DNA of 47,500 nucleotides from Chrysomallon squamiferum (Eukaryota; Mollusca; Gastropoda; Neomphalida; Peltospiridae), in assembly GCA_012295275.1 (NCBI GenBank), contig CM022671.1:4386565-4434064 (forward strand), written 5' to 3'. Positions 13,346 through 32,172 of the stretch are shown here, piece by piece. The position numbers and the translations under genes were made by a program. Numbering within the stretch: position 1 is the first letter of the stretch; every line of letters starts with the position of its first letter. A model generated the notes under the pieces. It had not been told where the DNA came from and searched no databases. It worked only from the letters and a program-made list of their open reading frames with translations.

Positions 13346-14177
13346 TTTATTAAAATCAGCATCAGCATTATTATTTATGTGTTGACATTAGATACAACAC
13401 TGAAATAAAACATACATACAAATATACACAGAGAACAATTAGACTGCTCACATAAACACCAGTTAGAAGTTATTCTAAATGGAATATTTTACAATAACCA
13501 CAGACCAATCAATCAATCAATCAATCAAACAATCAAATAAAAATGTATATATTGTTCATGTTACATTCATGACAACCATTTTCTGTTTGTACTCATTCTG
13601 TAAGAATCACAAAATGTAAATTGTAAACATGTTTTTGTTTCTGCAGCTATTACAAAAAAATAAATAAAGATAAAAAGAAAAGAAAAAGAAGAAATTTAAA
13701 AAATAGAAACCTTGTAGAAAATGTGTAAAATTTTCAGCAACAAAAATACTGCCTTACAATCACACATTCTCAATTTTTCTGAATCACTCAGTTTTCAAAA
13801 TGATTTCAGGAATAATTAAAAATGGTCAAACTTTAGAAAAAAAAACTAAGACAATTACAAAAAAAACAAAAAAACCTGTAGAAATCTGTACAAATTTTAG
13901 CGACAAAAATATTTTCTCAGAATCACACACTCTCAATTTTCCTTGACCACTCAGCTTTCAAAAAGTATCAGGAAGAATCAAAAATTGGTCATAAAAAACT
14001 AAGACTGGACAGTGTTTCTGAATCACCATGACAACCGAATTCACCTTTTAACCCTTTCACTTGGATGTCCCATTACCGGCAGCAACATAAACAGGTTAAT
14101 ATGAATTCCGGAACATTCTACACAGTAGGACTGTCTCCTTATTTCTGCTCCTTTGGCTAATGTTGGCTCCTTTGATG
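13346..14177 (-). promoter_or_regulatory. Probable Rab43-like 3' UTR, with imperfect tandem duplication
   Basis: The first AATAAA downstream of the Rab stop on the minus strand is at 13351-13346, which would give an 830-nt 3' UTR. Within it 13706-13870 and 13872-14010 are two diverged copies of one unit of about 165 bp; shared stretches include CTGTAGAAA, CGACAAAAATA (CAACAAAAATA in the other copy), AATCACAC.TTCTCAATTTT and CACTCAG.TTTCAAAA. No coding frame spans them. Confidence 0.45.
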
Positions 14178-15228
14178 CTAGCTCCTACAACAGCTCCACT
14201 TCTCTGACCCCACTGTCTGTGATCTGAGGTGGATTCCTTCACCATCGTAATCAGTGAGAGTAGCATCCCCACCGTATCTTTTTTTCAGTTCCTGCAAGGA
14301 AATAAATAAAGAGTTGAAAGAAATAATTTTCTATTTCTGAACTAAAATCAATTTTTGTTATATTAATATTTGACTGTAAAAAACAAAAACAAAAAACAAC
14401 AACAACATCATAGCATTTTAAAAGAAAAATTCAAAGACAATATTAAAATATATAGATATAGTTTTATTTGACCACACACATATGTAAATATGTCATATAT
14501 TTCACTCATGTGAAAATGAAATCACATGCTCAAACACAATGCTTTTGCTCCAACTTAATATTTTTATGGGGAACCTCTGAACTGGGTTTGCAGAACTCTG
14601 AGTCTATGGAGAACCCCTGACAGGAATCACTGTTTTAGACAGTTTTGGAAATTTCACATTTTACAAATATCAACCAATGGTATAATGATGGAACAATAGT
14701 TTGATAGTTTGTACCCAGAATGTGATGTTATTTAATCTCAAAGTTTAACATCTGACATTTTAGTCACAACAGCATCATGCTGTTATTAAATTAATTTTTA
14801 CAGTAGATTTGTCATTTTATGATATTATAATATATTATAGGCTGAAATTAAATAAATAAACAAATATAAAAAAAAAAAAAAAGAGAAGAAAAAAGAAAAG
14901 TAATAATTAAAATTGAATCCATAATGTTCTAAACATTAATATTTAATGACAGGTCAGCATCTTCAAGTTATTACCGAAAATATTATACTATTAAAAGTAG
15001 GCAGAAATTTTAACAATTATTTCACTTAAAAGAAGTTTGAAATTTTCTGGAACAGAGCTATATAATTTCACATTCCTATTATAATACATATATCTCTCCA
15101 TCTGTTTATCTATTTGTCCTTCTATCTGTTTTTGTCCATATGTCTGTCTCTGAGTTTGTATATCTATGTATATGTCTGTCTCTTTATCTTATTTTCTATC
15201 TCTATAGTGTATACGAATCTATCTGACC

Positions 15229-15268
<40 letters not shown>

Positions 15269-17034
15269 ACTATATCAGATAAATGAATCTTTCTCACCTG
15301 AGCCATGCTCTGGAATGCTGCGTCGATGTTGTTGTTTTCTTTGGCGCTGGTTTCTATGTGGCTCAACATTCCTTGTTGCTGGGAGTAGGCACGCGCCTCC
15401 TCCGCACTCACCTCCCTCAGACTTTCAAGGTCATTCTTGGTTCCTAATAAAATATATATTTGAAGTTAGGGTATGCTTCAGTTATAACTGCATTTCTGCA
15501 CTGTACGAAAATGATAACCATCCTCTCTTTAAAAACAACAACAACCAATAAATAAATAAAAAATCCCTAGATCTCATCAACTGAAATATATTTCTTTGTA
15601 TAATGATGATGATGATGATGATATTAAATAAATGAATAAATAAATAAAAAATATATATTTACAATATTTACATTTTCAGTGACATAAAGGCTAAGCCACA
15701 AATTTGAAGGGATTTTATGGATTTCCAAGACAGGAAAATATCATATATATACATACAATGTGTATACAGAATCTCCATATAATAAAAATCAAAGCCATTT
15801 CCTCACTTCTGTACAAAAAAAAATGCAAACCTTCTTTGTCACAGTCTCAGTTATTTGTTGAATTACTGAGACTACATGTCCACCCAAGGGAAGTGTGGCA
15901 CCATGAAATCATAGAAAATAGCACTATTTAAAAAAAAAAAAATTCCTGGATTTTGCATTATGATGCATGTGTCATTAACAAAACCATTTTATACAAATTA
16001 CACTTCAAGCCCAGAGAGTCTGAATTTTTTTGTCAAGACTCCTGGACCTGAGTCACAACCTACATACATATTTGTATTTTAACATCTGTTCACATTTTTC
16101 AGTAGTCTGTATTTACACAAAAGATGGCTACCCTATAATAAGCTGGACTACATTGGACCCTGCATATCTCTTGACGTCTTCTAACCAGCGAGGAATGTTG
16201 TCAAACGATGACCTCTTGGTGATGTCGTAGGCGATGATCACCCCATTAGCACTGCGGTAGTAGCTCTGCGTGATGGTGCGGAAACGTTCCTGTCCTGCCG
16301 TGTCCCAGATCTGTAGCTGTCAGAATCAAAAACCTACACTTTACTATCACTGACACTGCAGTTAATGTTTCTATGGTAAAGACATTTCTCTGTCAAATGC
16401 AGATATTATACACGATACTATCAATAAAAAGCATTTTGCAAATACAATCCTTTTTGGATTCCACACATGATAATAAAATGATTATTTTTAAATATACAAC
16501 TATTTTCATGAATTATATATAACTGCATTTTTATTTTTGTTTTTGTCTGAAACTGATGAACAATAACATTAACGATATCATATAGCGTTATACTTTATAG
16601 ACTGTATTTTATTTGACAATTTTCTTTTTCATTAAGGTAGTCTAGGCTGTAAATATCATCTTCAAATAATTTGATATACTATTTAAATATGTCTTTAGAT
16701 TATAATATACTTATTATATTGGTGCTACTACTACTACTACTACCACTACTAATAATAATGACGTTGTCTTTCACTATTAAATATTCAAATAATGGTGAAA
16801 TATATTTTGAACGATGTAGATTAAAATGATATGAACCTTTACAAGTTTCCTTTCAATATCTAACGTTTTCATGGTAAAATCCACGCCGATTGTACTGCCA
16901 TGTTTTTCCGTGTACGTTCCAGATTTGAACCTCTGTACTATGCACGTTTTACCTACTCCGGCGTCTCCAATTAAAACAATTTTAAATAAAAAATCAAACT
17001 GTTCGTCGGGATCATGTGACGAATGGTATGCCAT
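14178..17034 (-). CDS. Rab43: Rab43-like small GTPase, four coding exons
   Basis: Exons (minus strand): 17034-16837, 16316 to about 16133, 15443-15298, 14291-14178. The product is about 213 residues, the usual Rab length. Residues 8-17 ([10 protein letters not shown]) and the pattern [13 protein letters not shown] match Rab43 more closely than Rab19. GTPase motifs: P-loop GDAGVGKT (23-30), switch I Thr in STIGVDF (about 48), WDTAGQE (70-76), TKND (129-132, normally NKxD) and ETSAK (158-162). The tail ends W-S-C-C-R-S, a CCXX-type double-cysteine motif suited to geranylgeranylation, so the protein should be membrane-anchored. Rab43/Rab19 proteins work in Golgi and post-Golgi traffic. Introns 1 and 3 are phase-clean. 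At intron 2 the GT of the donor follows ATA-GG while the acceptor needs ATA-G, a one-base conflict; one G fewer in the GGG at 16131-16133 would restore a normal phase-1 junction. It is divergent from the THAP gene. Confidence 0.9.
15230..15262. repeat. (TGTC)n run in Rab intron 3
   Basis: A short TCTG/TGTC tetranucleotide run within the 15297-14292 intron, some 36 bp inside the donor of exon 3. Confidence 0.85.
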
Positions 17035-17546
17035 GACTGAATGTGAAAAAACGGAAACCCTGGAAACGGTTAAGTGTTAATTAGTGAAACAAAGTGAAAC
17101 ATTTTGTCACTGTCACTGAAACTTTGTATTTTTCGTCAATCCGGAAATGAGATCATCGAACGAGCACTGCTTCTGTTTACTTCCTCTTCTGATATCGCTT
17201 ACACCAATGAAAATAAACAAAAATAAAAATAATTATATATAAATAAAAATTAAACTTTTTAAAAATTATTATTATTGTATTTGTTATATATCATTATTTT
17301 ATTAAATGTTATGAAATATTTAATTTATTTCTATTATAATCTTATTTTATAGAAATAAATAAGTGTTTTTAGCCAAATGTAAAAATAGGTAAATTTGTTT
17401 TTGAGGCCTCCGGTAGATGTCACGATTTCGTGAGGCACTCCCTTGGAGGTCAGCTTGGAGGGCCATTGATTTATCGTTTTATTTTTATTTACTTAATTTT
17501 AATTTTAAACTGATGAGAAATATTTCAAAGTAAAACACAAACAAAA
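17035..17546. promoter_or_regulatory. Divergent promoter interval between Rab43-like and THAP genes
   Basis: About 510 bp separate the two start codons, which point away from each other. The interval is less repetitive than its surroundings and contains CCGGAAAT at 17141-17148, an ETS-type core (CCGGAA), about 107 bp upstream of the Rab ATG. A G-rich, CpG-containing stretch lies at 17404-17464 close to the THAP start. I see no clear TATA box at a sensible position among the many A/T runs. The shared-promoter role is inferred from the geometry only. Confidence 0.5.
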
Positions 17547-19925
<2,379 letters not shown>

Positions 19926-19926
<1 letters not shown>

Positions 19927-20267
19927 ATAAACATTGTCAGTTAAAGGAATATTGATAACAAAAGTGTCAGAATGGAAGAAACTGTGATTTAAATGTGAAA
20001 ACATTGCCCAATCTTTAATGTGAACAGAACGAAAAAAGAAATATATATATATTTATATTTGCTTAAGTACATATCTTATTTGGATACTGTATAAAAGATA
20101 GCATGAGTATGTATTATAGTGGTGTCTTTTAAAAAAGGATAACTATAAGACTGGTATTGTCATAGTATATCTCTTACATATTCAGTTTCTAAACTTCCTA
20201 TCATTCTAACAAGACTGTTATTGGTAAATCATATATTGCCTGTCCAAGACAGTTTGCTTATAATAAA
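19926..20267 (+). promoter_or_regulatory. THAP gene 3' end with AATAAA signals
   Basis: An AATAAA starts on the second base after the T-A of the stop codon (19926-19931) and a second occurs at 20262-20267. The second, about 340 bp after the stop, is the more reasonable poly(A) signal. No coding potential is seen between them. Confidence 0.4.
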
Positions 20268-20876
20268 TACTATAAAGAAAAACAAGGGTTGTCGTTTTAA
20301 ATCATCAATTGGCAGGAGTCTGAGATAATGTACGATCCCAATATGTAGATATTTGCTATGGAGATTTGAGGATAGACCTGGAACATGGATAAACAATCAG
20401 AGATTGATCATCCATGATCTGGTACGTTTCAAGGCCGATAATTTCATCATAATCATCACGTGATCACTGTGATCCGAGACCGATACAACAATAAGCGTGT
20501 CGTGACAAAGTTGTAAAGGTTTTTTTTTTGTAAAGTAATTGACCTTTTGATGCCGTCTATCCCATTTCGTTCCCAGAAAGCAGTTCTGGTTATTGCTGTT
20601 TTATGTCACTGTAGGAGGACGCAGTGAAAAACAACCACACGGAGATATTGTTGTTGTAAGCTGCAGATCAATCTATCGAGCGAAAGAAATCGTTGATGTT
20701 TGTGTCAGATTAAAGATAAAAGATCAAAGCAGCAGCAAAGCAACTGCAACCATGATAAATACATAATATCAGATAAAAAAAAAAAAAAAAAATAATAATA
20801 CCCAAAATTAATAATAATAAAGACAATAAGCTATCAAACGAAAACAAACACTTCATGTCGAAAAAATCTCATTTCT

Positions 20877-20962
<86 letters not shown>

Positions 20963-21276
20963 GCACACACACACACACACGTATCGACCCTGTCATTAAA
21001 GAGTACACACAAACTAACACCCTCCGGCAGAGTCCACATCATTTCACTAGGCCTGAATTAATTAACCCTGTTCCAAGCTTCACTGTCGTTTTTTTTGTTT
21101 GTTGTCTAGACATTTCATTATCGAATACGAGATAAGAACATGCATTTTATGTCGACATTTATTCAATAGCAATGGAATAAAGTATTATTTCACATTGATT
21201 TATTGATTATGATATTAAATACAGGAAATGCAAAAAATGCAAGTAAACATGAAGTTCTTTGACCCGATTCTACGTT

Positions 21277-21310
<34 letters not shown>

Positions 21311-22322
21311 TTTTAAAGAAACGATATACAATAAATAATATTATTTCAGAATTTGATGATTAATTCAAAATTATACATATATATGAAGAAAATAAAAATG
21401 AGAAAAATATATTAATAATAATAATAATAGTAATAATAATAAACACAAATACAAAATATAACTAGCAAGCCAATCAAACGCGTGCGCGCGCGCACACACA
21501 CATACGTGATTTCCTTCCTCTTCTCCCAAAAGACCAACAATAACGACACCCCCCCCAAAAAAAAACCAAACAAACCCACTCAAACAAACAAACAACAACA
21601 ACAAAAATCAGAATCAAAAACAAAATAAAAAGCAATCAGACAAACGAAAGACAGAACGAACACCACCATCACCAAGAACAAAACAACAGACAAATATGTC
21701 AGTCGTGAGACCCTTTTGGAAAGGGACATAAATCATCTACTCGATAAAATTACCCAACAGAACAGACTCAGCGGGTTTTGTTTCTGTTGCGTCATTTTAT
21801 TACAGACACACAATGAACGTTAATGTTAAATTAAACTGTTAATAGTTAACTATTAATCCAGCTTTCGTTCATTAATATTCAGTTAAAAGTTTCCACACAA
21901 AGCCAGGGAAGGCAAAGAACCTATTTGCACTAACATGGCAGCTTATTAATATTTGATGAAATAAAACCTACTTCAGTTAACAAATCATTCGTTTTTGTTT
22001 CCCAAAACGTTATAGAAACTGGAAACAAATATTTTTTTTTTCTTAGTAAAACGTTATACAAATCTCTTTTGTGACAAAGAAGAATAAAGAGAGACAGAGA
22101 GAGATATAAAAAATAAAAAAAAGTTTTTGCCACACGCGTTGTCTTCTGTCTACTCGAGTGCGACTGATTTCAGTTCGACATGCAATGCACACAAAACATA
22201 TTGACCAGCTTTTATGTTAATGCCGACTAATCTTTCATTTTTCATTATTTTAATTTTTTTGTCTTTTGATTGGCCATTGATCGAAATCGCTGTACAGTAT
22301 CGATTGCAACTCACTTAGCGAA
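20268..22322. other. Intergenic between THAP and STMC6-like genes
   Basis: Contains (CT)n at 20880-20960 joined to (CA)n at 20964-20980, T runs at 21276, (GT)n at 21299 and an alternating CG/CA stretch at 21479-21500. The 20290-20760 and 22140-22322 segments are mostly unique and the latter is the presumed promoter of the next gene. No coding frame stands out. Confidence 0.5.
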
Positions 22323-26153
<3,831 letters not shown>

Positions 26154-26476
26154 TAATGCTGTACATTTATTTCTTTATATTTTTAAACAATAATGAAAAG
26201 AGAATTTATTTTTGATTGCACAATTCAAATTATTTTTCTTATTAACACTGTTGCCGAGATTATACCGTTTTAGCTTGCAGGATAAGTGTCAAGGACATTT
26301 TATTTTTTTTTATTATATATATATATTTTTTTAGTGATGTTTGAAATATGTAAGACATTATAACTCATAAAATAACCATGTACTCGTGAATGAAAGTATT
26401 TTTGTTTGTTATTTTTCATTATTGACTTACACATTAAAACAGTTTTTATTGTTTCGAGAGATTTCTAAATAATAAA
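26154..26476 (+). promoter_or_regulatory. STMC6-like gene 3' UTR and poly(A) signal
   Basis: AT-rich sequence follows the TGA at 26151-26153. A canonical AATAAA at 26471-26476 lies about 320 bp downstream and just before a repetitive tract, so it is the likely end of the main transcript. Confidence 0.4.
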
Positions 26477-26489
26477 TCAACCTGAAATG

Positions 26490-27338
26490 TGTGTTTCTCT
26501 GTATGTATGTATTTATATATGTATGCCTGTATCTATGCATGCATGTATGAATGTATGTGTGTTTCTCTATAAGAATATATATTAGTATACAAATAGATGC
26601 ATGTTTCTCTATATACGTGTATAGTTAAATGTGTCAGTATGTATGTGTATACTAAATGTGTGTATATGTATGTGTTTGTATGTATGTCAAAGCAAATGTG
26701 TCTCTCTATGGGTGTAAATATGTCTATAAATGTATGTGTGTACGTACATGTCTGTATGTAAATATGTCTAAAGGTGTAGGTATACATATGTATGTGCGTG
26801 CTTACAAGCGCATATATATCTATATATGTGTGTATGTACATGTTTTTATATGTTTACGTATGTAAATGTCTATATATGTATGTGTGTAAGTGTGTCTATA
26901 TGTATATGTGTGTAGATAAATGCGTCTATATTTGTATGTGTCTATGTAAATGTGTGTACATACACGTGCTATATATGTATGTATGTATGTATGTGTGCAG
27001 GTAAATGTATCTATATGTGTATGTGTGTATGTAAATGTGCGTATATGTGTATGTGTGTACATATGTATTATATATGTATGTATGTATGTAAATGTGTCTA
27101 TATTTGTATGTGTATACGTACATTTTTCTCTATTAGTATGTGTGTACATATATGTGTCTATACATTTATTTGTGTATGTGTGCATTGTGTATGTATAGGT
27201 TTGTGTGCATGTGTATATATATGTGTGTCTGTGAGGGTATTTATTTTTTATATGAATTTCAGACACATATACAGAAACATAATATATACATATATGTTTG
27301 TGTATATCTATCTATATATATATATAATATATTCGTGC

Positions 27339-27371
<33 letters not shown>

Positions 27372-27645
27372 TTTGTGTTTGCATGTTCCTGTATATGTAT
27401 GTGTGTGTGTATACATCTGTAGCTATGTCTGTGTATGGTTATATATATATAAACATACACACACATATAGATATATACACACACATACATATATATGAAC
27501 ATGCAAACACATATATATACACACACACACGAATTTACATACATGCACATACATACATATATATATATACACAGATATATACATTCACAGAAGCACAAAT
27601 ATACACACACGCACACACACACAGATACATAAACAGACAGACAGA
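26490..27645. repeat. 30-bp minisatellite with strand-composition switch
   Basis: From about 26640 to 27240 units of 30 bp recur, for example starting at AAATGCGTCTATATTTGTAT and AAATGTATCTATATGTGTAT; the consensus is roughly AAATGTGTCTATATNTGTAT then GTGTGTANGT. Because 30 is a multiple of three, long Cys/Val/Tyr or His/Thr/Tyr frames run through both strands; these are not genes. At about 27440 the plus strand changes from TG-rich to CA-rich (27445-27640), so the two halves are complementary. Confidence 0.8.
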
Positions 27646-27965
27646 TATATCTCGACGTGTGGAATTCAAATAACCTTTATTACTGTTGTCAAGCTAATTG
27701 TTCTAAAGAATGGTATTAGAATTATCTCCCTTGTCTAATTTTCTGTTGTCATTATTTTATATTAATCTTTTTTCCACATATAATTTTAATTAATTAATTT
27801 ATTCAATTATTTATTATCATTAATATCATCATCATCATCATCATCATCATCATAAGCATTGTCAACTAATTATGTTTCTACTTTTTATTACATTGGATCT
27901 TTTATATTTTTGAAAATAGATGTACTTCATTTTATACAATATCTTCAAAGTTTCAATTAATTTTG

Positions 27966-28024
<59 letters not shown>

Positions 28025-28633
28025 CAATAAAATCAAACTAAAAAACAAACATAAAACAAAACAAACAAAATAAAAACAACAAAAAACCCACACAAAACAA
28101 CAACATAAAGTTAAGCGTTCTTATTTATATATAACTAAATTTTTTTCCTTTGGCAGAGTTATCTGTTCATCTAACGTGCATGTAAAGGCGTTCTTCAACA
28201 CCCTCGCACATTTGTCTGCTAAAAATAAAAAATAAAAACAAAATTTCAAAAGAACAGGGCATTAACCTGGGCGACCAAAACTCCTTTTCCATTGAAATGT
28301 TTAACACCCATCAGGCTTATGTTTCTAGTTCAGGACCTTTGAGAAATAGTCAAAAATATCAGGTGTTATATTTGTCTGAAGTTTTAACACGTAAGAAGGT
28401 GTGGGAGAATAGAGACAGTTTGTGAAGGGAATAAAAATAATAAGGTGTAAATCTGATTTCAAATCATACAGGTGTATTTTTATCATTTTTTTGATCAATA
28501 TGTGGAATTTTGGGATAACAGATTTTTAGTGATGTGTGTGTGTGTGTGTACGTTAAATTTCCAAAATAGAATTTTTGCGAAGATGAATAACATTTACGAA
28601 AACAAAACTAAATTCTAAAAGGAATTAAGAGAG

Positions 28634-28715
<82 letters not shown>

Positions 28716-29259
28716 GAAATAAAACATCCCCGAAACACCAATATCAACAACAAACAACCGAAAAGACTAGACATTTGTTAAATTATATAAAATAAAACCA
28801 AAAGCTGAAAGAAATGATATTTAATCAAAGTAATGTGAATGAAATTTTTGTATCTACATTTATTCTGTATGTATAACAGAATTAATTAAGACCTTTTTAT
28901 TCTTTATTAAAAATGTTAATTAATGATGACTTTAAATAAGATAAGTTTAAAAGTAAAAATAGAGTAAAATAAATAAATAAAATAAAATAAAATTCAAACA
29001 AAATAAAATAAAATAAAATAAAATAAAACAATTTAAAATAAAATAAAATAAAATAAAATAAATATAAAACAAAATAAAATAAATAAAGACGGACAGAAAG
29101 GAAGAAAGAACAACTATCAAATTCTTTATTTAAAATGTAAATCGACTTTGTAAATGGTGAAGTAAACAGTTCAGAAAATCTAATAGTGCTCGTTCAGTGC
29201 AGATTCCAGGATAAGCTATCAGTTTGATAAATAAACTGACATCTTCTGTTTGTTCGCAG
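27646..29259. other. AT-rich spacer with microsatellites
   Basis: Contains (ATC)n at 27824-27852, (AAT)n at 27969-28020, (GT)n at 28534-28548, (GA)n at 28637-28712 and an AAAAT/AAATA pentanucleotide region at about 28970-29085. No supported gene. Confidence 0.5.
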
Positions 29260-29366
29260 GAAACAGAACTACCGTAACGGAGATACGTTTGTGTAACTTT
29301 GTAACGAAAACCCACGTATATCGGAAACAGGACACTCCGAGATCAATGGAGGAAATTAAGAACTAA
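29260..29366 (+). CDS. Possible alternative last exon of the STMC6-like gene
   Basis: A good acceptor (TTTGTTCGCAG) is followed by GA and then 34 open codons to TAA: NRTTVTEIRLCNFVTKTHVY, then a Lys/Arg/Glu-rich end. The required entry phase (one base carried in) is exactly what exon 3 of the upstream membrane-protein gene (ending 25174) supplies, giving a short alternative cytoplasmic tail. An AATAAA at 29430-29435 would end such a transcript. It lies about 3.1 kb beyond the main stop codon. It could also belong to another transcript or be a chance open frame. Confidence 0.3.
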
Positions 29367-29435
29367 TTTGTCGACCCAGTCTTTCGAAATTTTGTCCTCA
29401 TTTTTGTGTTCATGTGAACGTGTAGCCTAAATAAA

Positions 29436-30114
29436 TGTTGTATACTTTTAAATGAAACTTCTGTTTGTTTCTTTTTGAAACTATATCTTCAAAAGAATGT
29501 TTAAGTTTATTTATGGTTAAAAAGTGTACTTGTGAAAAGCAGGCTTAAATAAATTTTGTGGACTTTTAAAATTACCGGGGCTTTTTTGTTTTGTTTTGTT
29601 GTGGTTTTTTTGTTGGTTTTTTTGTTGTTGTTATTTATTTATTTATTTGTTTTATTGTTAAAATGTTCTTCCAAACATAATTTAAATCTAAAATTCATTT
29701 TATATATTTCAAATTATTTCTTCTTTTTTTTTTCTTCTTGTTAAAATGTAGCTATTTCTGTATGCTAAGATAAATTGAAGTCTAAATATATTTTGAATGT
29801 TTGTTTTAAAAGTTGTTTACATGAAGTAGAACAAAAATATTAAATGAATGCCATATCATTCAAAAATTTATTCTGTTTGAACAATAGCAACAACAACTGC
29901 AGTAGTAGTAGTAATGGTAGTAACAGTAGCAACAATAAAAACAGCAGCAACAACAATAATAACAAAATAATAAATAAATAAACTTAGAGAATATTTTTGC
30001 CAGTGACTTCGGAATCTTATTTATTTAGCTATATTACCTTCGTTTCTTGTTTCTGTTTTACTTACATACTTTTTTTTCTTCTTTGTATCATGTGTGTATA
30101 AGAAATTTAAAACA

Positions 30115-30159
<45 letters not shown>

Positions 30160-31072
30160 AGAGGAAGAAAACAACAACAACTATTTTGCTTGAAATATCA
30201 TGGAACTAAAATTATAATTATTATCATATTTTAATTTTAGTAAAGACGGATTTCTTATTTTATTTTGTTTTGTTTTATTTATTTATTTATTCATTTATTT
30301 ATTTTAAAATAAAATATGGCAAGAAACAAAATATATATTAAACTGAGAACATAACATCAGGCTAAAATTAAACACAAATCACATCACACAAATATAACAT
30401 ATAAAAAAAAAAAAAAAAATATCTGTGCAGCATTGAGCCCAAAATGGAATCAAACATTTTCCCTGCATCGTGTTTTGTGAGACTGAAATTTAACAAAACA
30501 TCGCGTTCATTGGCACCTACATGTTTTCTTTTGACCATAAGTGTCAGCTAACAATCACCTGAAATTTCTGATTCAAACTTTTCTACAAACGTTCATGTAC
30601 GGCGGATGTTTTCTGTGTACGTAAGTTGTAGATAGACAGAACATTCTGGTTAGAAAGATCAAGTAAAGCCTGGGAGAATGCAGGATCGATTCTGCTCGGT
30701 TGCCATCAAGATTATTTTCCGTTCCATTCAGTGACTGTTTTATTATTTGTGTTATCGTTTATGGGAAGGTTCGTATAAAAACAAATCTACTTGTTGCTGA
30801 CTGGAAAAACTATCGCGATTTATATTTTATTTAGGATATGAAAATAACTTTTATGTCTGAGGCCCAATAATTGTCAGTATTAAAATGTGTTGTCATACAA
30901 CTGAGAGATATTTCTTTATTAATTCATGTACTGACCTCTGAAAGTATATTAAATAAAAGTATAATACATGTATATTACGTAATGCAAGATATTTAAATAT
31001 TCAAATGGTATTCTATGATGACATTTCTGAAAATGTTTCTCTTTATCTCTTTCCCTCTCTCTCTGTCTGTAT

Positions 31073-31153
<81 letters not shown>

Positions 31154-31320
31154 CTCTCTCTCTCTCTGTATCATTGTGTGTATGTATTTATCTTTCGTAA
31201 CACCAGCATTAATGAAATTTAAACGTGTATGCAAGGCAAAGTAAAACCATGAAAGAACAGAAGAAATATTAACTGTTTATTTTACCTACAGCGTTTACAA
31301 ACTCTGGGTGTAAAGAAGGT
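29436..31320. other. No gene seen
   Basis: AT-rich with a long A run at 30115-30157, TTTA repeats at 30275-30303 and (CT)n at 31073-31168. The 30420-30780 segment is mostly unique sequence but has no long open frame. Confidence 0.45.
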
Positions 31321-32121
31321 TACAAGACAGATATTTTTTTTTAATTTAAGGTCAGCAAACTGAAAATATCTTTTTATTTCTCAGCTGCAGAATTTACAGC
31401 AAATCCGAGCTGAGCTCAAAAACATAGATAAAAAAATGTGTATAAATGGAATCTTTAGTTTATATCGATCTACTCGTATTGTTTTGTGGTTTCTTGAGTT
31501 AAACAAAACGTGCATTCAAATCTATGTTTGCAGGATTTTGTTTTAAACTTGAACTTACAGATCAGTTTGATTCCAAACCTAACCTACATCTATCCCACAA
31601 TTCTGTTGTTCTTGGCATCCATTAAAAAAAAACAAGTACAAATATACTGATGGATGTGAGATTGGCTGCGGAATAGTGAAAAAGTTATCTACGTCACCCA
31701 TATTGGTGTGCTCAAGGGCAGACAAACAGTCCACGTATAAATACATACAAATACCTATCCAACTGTCTTTCATCATCCATCCATCCATCCTTCCTTCTGT
31801 CTGTCCGTTTATCAATTATTCAGTGAGATGTATATGTTTGTCTTTCAGTCAGTTTTGAATGTTGTTTTACGTTGCTGTTGTCGTTAAGTTGATAGCTTTG
31901 AAAAGTAAATATTGAATGCAATTTAATTAACAGTAATGATCATAATGATAATGATGATGATGATGATAATAATGATAATAATAAAGTGTAAAGGACTAAA
32001 CTGAATATGTTGAAAGAAAAAAATCATAAAAATAAAAAGTCAATGTTAAACATGGAGCGATATCTACAAAATAAATATATTAACACTAAATTAAAGTAAC
32101 CTAACTAATTAATTAATCAAA

Positions 32122-32172
<51 letters not shown>

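Noticed and set aside
15114-15551. 145-residue plus-strand frame
   Set aside because: It covers Rab exon 3 on the opposite strand and a TGTC repeat; the Rab reading has motifs and splice sites, this one has none.
26533-27673. Long open frames rich in Cys/Val/Tyr or His/Thr/Tyr on both strands
   Set aside because: They are readings of a 30-bp, TG-rich minisatellite whose period is a multiple of three, so stops are avoided in several frames at once.
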